Under the pieces are notes generated by a model. It had not been told where the DNA came from. It ran no database searches and saw only the letters and a program-made list of their open reading frames with translations. The translations under genes were made by a program, and so were the position numbers. From Pseudomonas nabeulensis (GTDB lineage Bacteria > Pseudomonadota > Gammaproteobacteria > Pseudomonadales > Pseudomonadaceae): a stretch of 54,168 nucleotides of DNA. Shown here in pieces: positions 28,026 through 35,362 of the stretch (its first letter is position 1; the number at the start of each line of letters is the position of its first letter). The stretch lies in contig NZ_QUZT01000048.1 of the NCBI RefSeq assembly GCF_004682045.1, positions 1 through 54,168 of the forward strand, given 5' to 3'.

Positions 28026-28056
28026 AAAAGGCGATCCTTGAAGGATCGCCTTTTTT
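28026..28056. terminator. Strong bidirectional rho-independent terminator
   Basis: AAAAGGCGATCC pairs with GGATCGCCTTTT around the loop TTGAA, followed by six T residues on the plus strand and, in the other direction, by a comparable run. It closes the dehydrogenase transcript and marks the left edge of the low-G+C island. Confidence 0.88.
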
Positions 28057-28396
28057 CATTGTGCATTGCTATTCAGCCCAGCGGCGTACTTTCAAGCCTG
28101 CATCTATAAACACCGTGCAAACCAGAAGTTAACTACTCAGCGATGTAGTACCGCAGCCTCCGGAGGCCGACCCAAACTATCAACTGTGTGCAACAAGCAC
28201 TGAATCAAATCAAATTCCTACGGAAAGTTCTGAGCGTGATTTTCAAATATGTAGATTAGTAACACCGAAACAGCACGAAACAATTACCCAATAGCTTTAC
28301 GACATTGCAAATTATAAAAAGCGCAGTGTATTCCTACGCAGAAACAGGTTTCACCTTAATATAATAATAGAAAACTAATAATCGAGGATCTAGAAC
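28057..28396 (+). promoter_or_regulatory. Leader region of the low-G+C biosynthetic operon
   Basis: This 340-base AT-rich stretch has no gene. It holds a 12-bp palindrome GCCTCCGGAGGC (28156-28167); two direct repeats CGAAACA at 28266-28272 and 28276-28282 (one helical turn apart); a dyad GAAACAGGTTTC at 28341-28352; and a TATAAT hexamer at 28360-28365 without a good -35 box. The pattern fits an activator-dependent promoter for the operon starting at 28397. Confidence 0.45.
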
Positions 28397-29830
28397 ATGG
28401 AGTTCGATGTAATCGTGGTCGGCGCGGGAGCGATTGGCGCCTCTATCGCGTATGAACTAAGCTCAAGGGGCTTAAACGTTTGTAGGGTTGGCGAGACTGG
28501 CCACACTAACGCAGCCTCCAAAGCGGCTGGCGCGATGAATGGCTGTTTTGGCGAGGTCACCAGCGGACTGTTGGCTAGTGATCATGGCCGACTCAAGCTA
28601 GACATGGATTTACAGGCCCGGAAACTTTGGCCCACTTGGGCCGAGCGTTTGGCAGATGCATCGGGCATCCGCACCTCAATATTCACCGCTAGCGGCACGC
28701 ATGTAGTTCTCAACACTGCTGGAATGGATGAGTTAGATACTGTTAACTACGAAACCATCGAGCGAAGTCTTCAAAACTATGGGGAGCCGTACGAGACTAT
28801 TGATCCAAGAGCGATAAAGTGGCTATCCCCTAACCATCTGGTACGCCCACTGCGGGGCATATTCATTCCCAACGAACACTCTGTGAACGCCAATTTGCTG
28901 TTGGAAAAACTTGACGCAGCCCTACTATCCACCAATGGCACTCTGATAAATGAAAATGCCAGTCGAGTATTGTCCGAAGGCGGAGTTGCAATAGGGGTCG
29001 AACTGATCAGCGGCGAGAGGCTGCTAGGGAAAAAAGTTGTCGTGGCCGCTGGCGTTCAATCGCTGGAGCTTCTCCATGAGTTCAACACTCTTGTAAAAAA
29101 AATCCCTCCTCTGTTCAGCGGCTATGGCGTTTCAATTCTGGTAAAGCTGCCTGATGGCATGGAGATGCCCAAATCTGTAATCCGGACACCTAACCGTGCG
29201 TTTGCGTGTGGCCTTCATTGCGTGCCACGAGGCGAAAACATATTGTATCTCGGCGCTACCAATATCCTTTCAGAACGCCCCAAAAATTACGCGCTAATCT
29301 CCGATGTGCAGTTTTTGCTCGATTGCGCCGTCGACCAGTTAAACATTGATCTACACAGTGCCGAAATTATTTCGATTCAAGTGGGCAATCGTCCGATTTC
29401 GGCCGATGGCTTTCCACTGATCGGCGAATGCGGCAAGCAGAAACTTTGGTTGGTAACCGGCACCTACCGTGATGGTTTGCACCAGTCGCCTTTGCTGGCA
29501 GCTTATATTGCGGACTCTTTAACGGATAGTAAGACTGGCGGCTTGGATTTGAGCACGTTCAATCCGGTACGCGCTCCACTTACAGGATTGGCGCGTGAAT
29601 TGACAGTCGAAGAAACAGTGAAGCAAATGTTCGCGACCGGCTATGAATATCGGTGGGATCTGAAAGCTTACTGGTTTCCCATTATCGATAAAGGACTATC
29701 GACCAATTACCAGCAATTGATTGATGAGCTACATCCCTTGTTCACTCCTCCTCCGGAACTGATCGCCTTTTCTTATCTATATGAATCTATGCGAGTAAAA
29801 TTGACGCAGTATTACAAGGAGTGGTCATGA
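28397..29830 (+). CDS. DAO-type FAD-dependent oxidoreductase, first gene of the island operon
   Basis: A 477-residue protein with an N-terminal FAD-binding Rossmann motif (VIVVGAGAIGASIAYELSSRG) and a late GNRPISADGFPLIGECG plus GTYRDGLHQSPLLAAYIAD, the pattern of D-amino-acid/glycine oxidase (DAO, ThiO-like) enzymes that oxidise C-N bonds of amines or amino acids. It is about 80-100 residues longer than typical ThiO at the C-terminus (after about residue 380; ends LTQYYKEWS), a tail I do not recognise. Codon use (TTA, ATA, AGA present) and base composition differ from the chromosome around it. The stop overlaps the next start. The substrate may be an amine or amino acid made by the pathway. 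Confidence 0.8.
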   Translation: MEFDVIVVGAGAIGASIAYELSSRGLNVCRVGETGHTNAASKAAGAMNGCFGEVTSGLLASDHGRLKLDMDLQARKLWPTWAERLADASGIRTSIFTASGTHVVLNTAGMDELDTVNYETIERSLQNYGEPYETIDPRAIKWLSPNHLVRPLRGIFIPNEHSVNANLLLEKLDAALLSTNGTLINENASRVLSEGGVAIGVELISGERLLGKKVVVAAGVQSLELLHEFNTLVKKIPPLFSGYGVSILVKLPDGMEMPKSVIRTPNRAFACGLHCVPRGENILYLGATNILSERPKNYALISDVQFLLDCAVDQLNIDLHSAEIISIQVGNRPISADGFPLIGECGKQKLWLVTGTYRDGLHQSPLLAAYIADSLTDSKTGGLDLSTFNPVRAPLTGLARELTVEETVKQMFATGYEYRWDLKAYWFPIIDKGLSTNYQQLIDELHPLFTPPPELIAFSYLYESMRVKLTQYYKEWS

Positions 29831-30684
29831 GTCTGGGCAAATATGAAGAGGAAGCTATAATCCTGGCGCGCGCACAGCTAGAAGCGGCAGACATCTGGGA
29901 CCCGGAGGGAGACCTGAATAGCCTAGTCGATCGTTTTATCGTTCGTTCAGACAAACAACGCGCCCTGAATGAATTCACATTAGCAGTGAGTGAGCGCTGC
30001 AGTCGTATTCCCTTAGGACATATCCTAGGCACTGTAGAGTTTGATGAGTTGCAGCTGGTTATTGGTAGCGGCGTCTTTATCCCTCGCCCTCACAGTATAG
30101 TAATTCATAAATGGTTGGACGGCACGGAGCTTGCGACGGGAACTCGCGTCCTGGATCTTTGCGCTGGCAGCGGCGCAATCGGATTGGCAATCGCTCGACG
30201 CAGGCCAGACCTCAATGTCACCTGCGTGGAATTTGAAGAGGTCGCTTTTAGCTACCTTAAGCGCAATATCAACCGGTTATCTACAAAACAAATGCATATC
30301 GATGCATTACAAGCGGACGTTCGCGACAAGAACGCGTTTGCGCACTTAAGTCACAAAGTGGGCCTCATTGTCGCTAACCCACCCTACGTCCCCCAACACA
30401 TCCAGTTGCAACCCGAATGGAGCGAGCATCATCCCACAACGGCCGTCTACTCAGGTACTGACGGACTAGATCTAACGCGGCAGATAACCGCATTGGCGAT
30501 CATGTTGCTGACACCTGATGGATGGCTGGTTATCGAACATGGCGAAGATCAGGCAAACGCCATTCGCGACTTGTTCGAAAAATACCAATTGACTGAGGTT
30601 CGGACTGTCATCGACCGGGACGCATCTGACATTACCGGCCGCTCAGTCATGACCGTTGGCCGCTTATTGAATAATGTTCGATAG
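29827..30684 (+). CDS. PrmC/HemK-family SAM-dependent N-methyltransferase
   Basis: A 285-residue protein with an N-terminal helical region and a class I SAM fold. Motif I is LDLCAGSGAIGLAIARR and the acidic end of strand 2 is VTCVEFE. The diagnostic NPPYVP has N184, as in PrmC and other enzymes that methylate planar amide or exocyclic amino nitrogens. Starts at ATG 29827, overlapping the previous stop, with AAGGAG upstream; a GTG at 29821 is less likely. The chromosomal prmC normally sits beside prfA, so this low-G+C copy inside a biosynthetic operon is probably not a release-factor modifier. By analogy with PapM of pristinamycin biosynthesis, the target may be the 4-amino group of aminophenylalanine or aminophenylpyruvate (inference). 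Confidence 0.82.
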   Translation: MSLGKYEEEAIILARAQLEAADIWDPEGDLNSLVDRFIVRSDKQRALNEFTLAVSERCSRIPLGHILGTVEFDELQLVIGSGVFIPRPHSIVIHKWLDGTELATGTRVLDLCAGSGAIGLAIARRRPDLNVTCVEFEEVAFSYLKRNINRLSTKQMHIDALQADVRDKNAFAHLSHKVGLIVANPPYVPQHIQLQPEWSEHHPTTAVYSGTDGLDLTRQITALAIMLLTPDGWLVIEHGEDQANAIRDLFEKYQLTEVRTVIDRDASDITGRSVMTVGRLLNNVR

Positions 30685-30697
30685 GAGTTTTTGCGCA

Positions 30698-31936
30698 ATG
30701 GACACAACAACCAAACAGGATTGGATGACAATCCGCCGCGACAACACCACCAGCGCTTTGGAAACCGCCTGTATAGAAGGCCTCACCGGTTTCACCATTG
30801 TTAGTCGTGAAAATAAACGCATCACCTTAAAAGAAGGCGGTACTTTTACCGAGTTCGTTTCCTGTTCGTATATGGGACTTGAAACCCATCCGCGACTCAT
30901 CAAGGCAGCACACCAAGCCCTCAAAACTATGGGACTACACCTGTCCTCGTCGCGTAGTGCTATGCGCCCAGTATATTTACCGCAACTGGAATCACTTCTC
31001 AGCGAAATATACAGAGGCTCAGGCGTCAGCGTTTTCACCTCAACCAGCAGTGTGCACCTAGGAGTGCTGCCGCTGCTGGGAAGCAATTCGCTCAAGGGCT
31101 ATCCAATCAGGAAGCGTGCGCATTGGTTGATGGACAAAACCGCTCACGCATCTCTGCAGGTACTGCGGGGCATACTTCAGCAGTTTGGAGAGGTATCCCG
31201 AGTTCAATCGACAGATCCAGAATCGATGAACACTGCACTGAAAAAATGTGCCGAAAATCAGGAAACACCAATTCTACTGATCGATGGTATCGGTTCGATG
31301 AGCGGTGTCGTACCTATCGCGCATCTCTACCGCCAACTTGAGAAAGCTGGAGGGTACCTCTATGTGGATGATGCGCACGGTATATCCATCACTGGACGTA
31401 ATGGCACTGGCTATGCCCTTTCGACCGTAGACAATCAATTGCCGCCCCACATGCTTCTGGCCGGCTCTCTTTCCAAAGCCTTCGGCGGGGCTGGCGGATT
31501 TGTGGTTGTGAGTGACCCTCGGGATATTCCGTCAATTCAGATGCTCGCTAACCCGCAGGTTTTTGGCCACTCCATCATGGTGCCGATGCTAGCGGCCAAC
31601 GTTGCGGCAGCGAAGATCCACCTCAGTAACGAGATTGATTGTCTGCAACACCGCCTTTGGGACAACGTGCGCTTGTTTGATTCACTGACACACAACCGCC
31701 TGCTTAACGCTGGCATTCAATCACCAGTGAGGGGCGCATTTTTCGAGACGGAAGAAGACGGATTAACGGCATGCCGGATTCTGCGGGCCAACGGCGTACT
31801 GGCATTCCCTGTCTTTTTTCCGATCATTGCCAAAGGTAAAGCCATGTTGCGTTTCGCCTTCTCGGCCACCCACAGCAAACATGACATTCAGCAGTTAGCC
31901 GCCTCCTTGGATTTAGTCATCCGCGCAGGCGTATAG
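30698..31936 (+). CDS. Alpha-oxoamine synthase-type PLP enzyme (BioF/KBL/CqsA-like)
   Basis: A 412-residue fold-type I PLP enzyme. DDAHG (224-228, D224 and H227) and GSLSKAFGGAGG with the Schiff-base Lys K260 are the alpha-oxoamine synthase signatures; DKTAHASLQ also matches the family's substrate-binding His region. Such enzymes condense an acyl thioester with an amino acid and lose CO2. True BioF would lie with bio genes, which are absent. Its place in the same operon as PapA-C genes suggests that it builds a ketone from a pathway intermediate. The ATG at 30698 has AGGAG about ten bases upstream; an earlier ATG at 30674 overlaps the methyltransferase gene and lacks such a site. Substrates are unknown. 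Confidence 0.82.
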   Translation: MDTTTKQDWMTIRRDNTTSALETACIEGLTGFTIVSRENKRITLKEGGTFTEFVSCSYMGLETHPRLIKAAHQALKTMGLHLSSSRSAMRPVYLPQLESLLSEIYRGSGVSVFTSTSSVHLGVLPLLGSNSLKGYPIRKRAHWLMDKTAHASLQVLRGILQQFGEVSRVQSTDPESMNTALKKCAENQETPILLIDGIGSMSGVVPIAHLYRQLEKAGGYLYVDDAHGISITGRNGTGYALSTVDNQLPPHMLLAGSLSKAFGGAGGFVVVSDPRDIPSIQMLANPQVFGHSIMVPMLAANVAAAKIHLSNEIDCLQHRLWDNVRLFDSLTHNRLLNAGIQSPVRGAFFETEEDGLTACRILRANGVLAFPVFFPIIAKGKAMLRFAFSATHSKHDIQQLAASLDLVIRAGV

Positions 31937-32005
31937 AAATCACACATCCATTACCAGACACATTGGGCCTCCGCATATAACGGCAAAAAAATCAAAGGAG
32001 TGAAC

Positions 32006-32341
32006 ATGACGCAACGTAGGCAGATCTCTCAGACGGTTCCGTCCACCATCTTACGACCTAAGCGTGACCAACTGGACCAGATCAACAATCATTTGGTCGA
32101 CCTTCTTTGTAAACGTATGAACGTTTGCATGGAAATCGCCGAGCTCAAGGCAGCTCATGATATACCGATGATGCAGCCACAACGTATTATCCAAGTGTTA
32201 GATCAACTCAAGGATAAGTCTGCAAAAGTGGGTTTAAGGTCCGACTACGTAGAGTCGATATTCAAGCTGATCATTGAGGAGACTTGTGTACAGGAAGAGC
32301 ATTTGATCCAGAAACTCAGAAATAACGAGAAGAACTCATGA
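32006..32341 (+). CDS. papB: AroQ-fold chorismate mutase-like protein, probable 4-amino-4-deoxychorismate mutase
   Basis: A 111-residue all-helical protein with the AroQ pattern: RDQLDQINNHLVDLLCKRM in helix 1, IAELKAAHDIP with the conserved Lys, then QPQRIIQVL, and a C-terminal helix. Members of this fold act on chorismate, isochorismate or aminodeoxychorismate. Because it is followed with a four-base overlap by an aminodeoxychorismate synthase and then by a TyrA-like dehydrogenase, the best reading is PapB, which converts 4-amino-4-deoxychorismate to 4-amino-4-deoxyprephenate. The ATG at 32006 has AAAGGAG in position; a GTG at 32000 is inside that site. The 69 bases before it show no promoter. 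Confidence 0.82.
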   Translation: MTQRRQISQTVPSTILRPKRDQLDQINNHLVDLLCKRMNVCMEIAELKAAHDIPMMQPQRIIQVLDQLKDKSAKVGLRSDYVESIFKLIIEETCVQEEHLIQKLRNNEKNS

Positions 32342-34407
32342 AGGTATTATTGATTGATAACTTCGATTCTTTTACCCACAACATTGCTCAGTACCTATAC
32401 GAGGTCACCGGTTTCTGTATTGACATAGTCAGCAACACGACAGCCTACGACGAGCTGAAGATTGAACAATACGATGCCGTAGTGCTTTCTCCTGGCCCAG
32501 GTCATCCGGGTAAATACATGGACTTCGGCGTGTGCGGGAAAGTCGTTCTCCAATCCCCCGTACCCTTGCTCGGCATTTGCCTGGGGCATCAGGGTATAGC
32601 CCAATTTCTTGGCGGACGAGTCGGGCATGCCCCCAAGCCGGTACACGGGTACCGCAGCACCATCACTCATTCCGGCAGCGGCCTTTTTCGCGACCTTCCC
32701 GAACATTTTGAAGTAGTTCGCTATCACTCACTGGCATGTATCCACTTGCCTCAGGAGCTCCGCTGCACCGCGTGGACTGAAGATGGTGTAGTCATGGCAA
32801 TTGAGCACAATAGCCGCCCTATTTGGGGCGTCCAGTTTCACCCTGAGTCCATTGACTCTGAGTATGGGCATGCGCTGCTGAGCAATTTCATTCGCATGGC
32901 ACTCAAACACAATGTTGGAAAACGCTCGCGGTCTCTGGAAGATTTTGATGGATCTCAGGCAGTAAAAGAGCAATATGTGGCCGTCGGCGGCACACTCAAT
33001 ATGCAATTGTCATATCGCATACACCCTGGAGGACACGATCCATTAGCTTTGTTCGCACAACTCTATGCCAATGATCACTATAGCTTCTGGCTAGACAGCG
33101 AAAAGTCGGAAAGACCTAACTCCCGCTACTCAATAATGGGTAGTGGTCAAGCGCAAGGCTCTATTCGCCTAGCCTATGACGTTAACAGCGAACGTCTCAC
33201 ACTTGAGGGACCAAAAGGTCGCAGAACTCTGGCAGGTGACTTTTTCTCGCTGTTTGGGCAAATCGTAGAATCAGTCCACGTAGCAGTACCGCAATACCTG
33301 CCTTTTGAATTCAAGGGCGGTTTTGTAGGTTATATGGGCTATGAACTCAAGGCATTGACGGGTGGGCGTAAGGTCTTTCGCTCCGACCATCCAGACGCCA
33401 GTTTTATATTTTCTCCGCATTTTTTTGTCTTCGACCACCACAACCAAGTTGTTTACGAATGCCTTATAAGCCCGACCGGCCAGTCGCTGCAGTGGCCCAA
33501 CTTACCGGCCTCGGAACCAGTGACGCAAAAGGCCAAATCTGAGCAGCGCTTCGTTCCGGGCGCAGTAGATGAACTCAAACTGTCACTTGAGGACAGTTCC
33601 GACGATTACATCCACAAGGTCGAGCGGTCGCTGCAATACATTAACGACGGTGAGTCTTACGAAATATGCCTGACCAACCGAGCGAGGATGAATTACATCG
33701 GAGAGCCACTAACGGCCTATCGCAGAATGCGCGAAGCCAGCCCCGTACCTTATGGTGCCTTCCTTCGTTTCGACAATCTTTCTGTCCTAAGCGCCTCACC
33801 CGAAACCTTTTTGAGGATTGACGAAGCAGGCCTGATTGAGTCCCGTCCCATCAAAGGAACTCGTGCACGGAGTAAGGACCCAGCAGAAGATCAACGCTTG
33901 CGTGGCGACTTGGAAGCTTCAAGCAAAGACCGCGCGGAGAATCTGATGATTGTGGATCTGGTACGTCACGACTTGAACCGAGTTTGCCGCCCCGGCAGCG
34001 TACATGTGCCGCATATTTTCGCGGTGGAAAGCTTTTCCTCAGTACACCAACTTGTATCTACGGTACGTGGGCATTTACGCAACGATATCCCGACCATCGA
34101 AGCGATCAAGATTTGCTTTCCAGGGGGGTCAATGACAGGGGCCCCAAAAAAACGCACGATGGAAATCATCGATGGCCTCGAGACCTGTGCACGCGGTGTT
34201 TATTCCGGAGCGCTTGGGTGGATCTCGTTTAGCGGCAGTGCGGAGCTAAGCATCGTCATCCGCACTGCAGTGCTGCATAAGCAACAAGCTGAGTTCGGCA
34301 TCGGTGGCGCAATCGTCGCGCACTCAGACCCTCATGAAGAGTTTGAAGAGACCTTGGTCAAAGCCAGCGTGCCCTATTACAGTTTTTGCGCAGGGAAAGA
34401 TAAATGA
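32338..34407 (+). CDS. papA: Fused aminodeoxychorismate synthase (glutamine amidotransferase + PabB)
   Basis: A 689-residue fusion. The N-terminal class I glutamine amidotransferase (about 1-195) has LLIDNFDSFTHNIAQYL, nucleophile C81 in GICLGHQ, and H168/E170 in FHPES. A linker leads to a chorismate-binding domain (about 215-689) with SPETFLRIDEAG, PIKGTRAR, ENLMIVDLVRHDL, GGSMTGAPKKRTMEII and GIGGAIVAHSDP. K506 in PIKGT is the residue that separates aminodeoxychorismate synthases from anthranilate synthases (PIAGT). The order amidotransferase-PabB is that of PapA/PabAB in chloramphenicol and pristinamycin producers and opposite to PhzE. It supplies 4-amino-4-deoxychorismate; the PapB and PapC genes next to it argue against a folate role. 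Confidence 0.9.
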   Translation: MKVLLIDNFDSFTHNIAQYLYEVTGFCIDIVSNTTAYDELKIEQYDAVVLSPGPGHPGKYMDFGVCGKVVLQSPVPLLGICLGHQGIAQFLGGRVGHAPKPVHGYRSTITHSGSGLFRDLPEHFEVVRYHSLACIHLPQELRCTAWTEDGVVMAIEHNSRPIWGVQFHPESIDSEYGHALLSNFIRMALKHNVGKRSRSLEDFDGSQAVKEQYVAVGGTLNMQLSYRIHPGGHDPLALFAQLYANDHYSFWLDSEKSERPNSRYSIMGSGQAQGSIRLAYDVNSERLTLEGPKGRRTLAGDFFSLFGQIVESVHVAVPQYLPFEFKGGFVGYMGYELKALTGGRKVFRSDHPDASFIFSPHFFVFDHHNQVVYECLISPTGQSLQWPNLPASEPVTQKAKSEQRFVPGAVDELKLSLEDSSDDYIHKVERSLQYINDGESYEICLTNRARMNYIGEPLTAYRRMREASPVPYGAFLRFDNLSVLSASPETFLRIDEAGLIESRPIKGTRARSKDPAEDQRLRGDLEASSKDRAENLMIVDLVRHDLNRVCRPGSVHVPHIFAVESFSSVHQLVSTVRGHLRNDIPTIEAIKICFPGGSMTGAPKKRTMEIIDGLETCARGVYSGALGWISFSGSAELSIVIRTAVLHKQQAEFGIGGAIVAHSDPHEEFEETLVKASVPYYSFCAGKDK

Positions 34408-35276
34408 ATAACAACACAATAGTCGTATTGGGAGGCGCTGGCCTCATCGGATCCCTGATAAGCCGCATCCTCAAACAGTATGGATATTGCGTGCGCGTCG
34501 TGGATTGCGGTCCTGCGCAGTTCGAGTGCGAATATCACAATATCGATGTGACCCAACCCTTCAGCAACACGGACGATGTTTTTCGAGATGCGATAGCAGT
34601 TGTTTTCGCCCTGCCTGAGAATGTGGCGGTACGTTCAATTGCCTGGGTCACCGCGTACGTCTCTTCAGAAGTGGTATTCATTCCTACTTGCTCGGTGCAA
34701 GGGCCATTCTACAAGGCCCTAAGGGCAGTAGCACCGCATCAGCAATTTGTCGGGATCAACCCCATGTTTTCACCAAAGTTGTCCGTACAAGGCCGCACGG
34801 TGGTGATCTGCGTAGAAAACATGGATGCCACTCAATCCTTCATTGAGCAAAACTTATTGGATGCGGGGATGAAGATCCGACGAATGACGCCAACCGCCCA
34901 TGACGAACTAATGGCGCTGTGTCAGACGTTGCCACATGCAGCCATTCTCGCTTTCGGTATTGCGCTGACCAAATCCTCCATAGACTTAGACTTGGTGGCG
35001 GAAGTCATGCCACCTCCGATGCGTACGATGATGGCACTGCTTGCGCGGATACTCGTTAACCCGCCAGAGATCTATTGGGATATCCAGCTGGAAAATGAAC
35101 AGGCTAGCACGCAGCACAAAGTGCTTTTGAAAAGCCTTGAGCGGCTGCAGCAAACCGTCGCCGCACACGATTACGAGAGTTTTAAAAACGACTTACAGTC
35201 TGTTTCAAACACATTAGGCAAACGGTTGAATTCGGGTGCAGTGGACTGCCAGCATCTGTTTTCCTTACTGAACTGA
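34404..35276 (+). CDS. papC: TyrA-family dehydrogenase, probable 4-amino-4-deoxyprephenate dehydrogenase
   Basis: A 290-residue protein with a dinucleotide-binding motif at the N-terminus (VVLGGAGLIGSLISRIL) and the prephenate-dehydrogenase helical domain. The signature usually read as HPMFGP is GINPMFSP here, so the position of the catalytic His is N119. The expected reaction is NAD-dependent oxidative decarboxylation of 4-amino-4-deoxyprephenate to 4-aminophenylpyruvate. The His contacts the ring 4-hydroxyl in tyrosine-pathway enzymes, so its replacement may fit an amino substrate (inference). The start overlaps the papA stop by four bases. No aminotransferase gene is nearby; host enzymes could make 4-aminophenylalanine. 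Confidence 0.84.
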   Translation: MNNNTIVVLGGAGLIGSLISRILKQYGYCVRVVDCGPAQFECEYHNIDVTQPFSNTDDVFRDAIAVVFALPENVAVRSIAWVTAYVSSEVVFIPTCSVQGPFYKALRAVAPHQQFVGINPMFSPKLSVQGRTVVICVENMDATQSFIEQNLLDAGMKIRRMTPTAHDELMALCQTLPHAAILAFGIALTKSSIDLDLVAEVMPPPMRTMMALLARILVNPPEIYWDIQLENEQASTQHKVLLKSLERLQQTVAAHDYESFKNDLQSVSNTLGKRLNSGAVDCQHLFSLLN

Positions 35277-35362
35277 AAAACCGAGCTTACAAACAAAACA
35301 GTAAGACAGCTCTGCGTATAACCCCCGATGTATACCCATTATTTTTTAAAAAGGAGCCGGTG

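Noticed and set aside
27719..28066. Minus-strand frame across the REP pair and terminator after the Gfo/Idh gene
   Set aside because: It spans a terminator hairpin and REP arms, and is Pro/Arg-rich without a ribosome-binding site.
30698..31936. Biotin synthesis gene bioF
   Set aside because: Motifs fit the wider oxoamine synthase family, but no other bio gene is near and the base composition and operon belong to the PapA-C island.
32338..34407. Phenazine (PhzE) or anthranilate synthase
   Set aside because: Domain order is reversed relative to PhzE and the active-site motif is PIKGT, not PIAGT.
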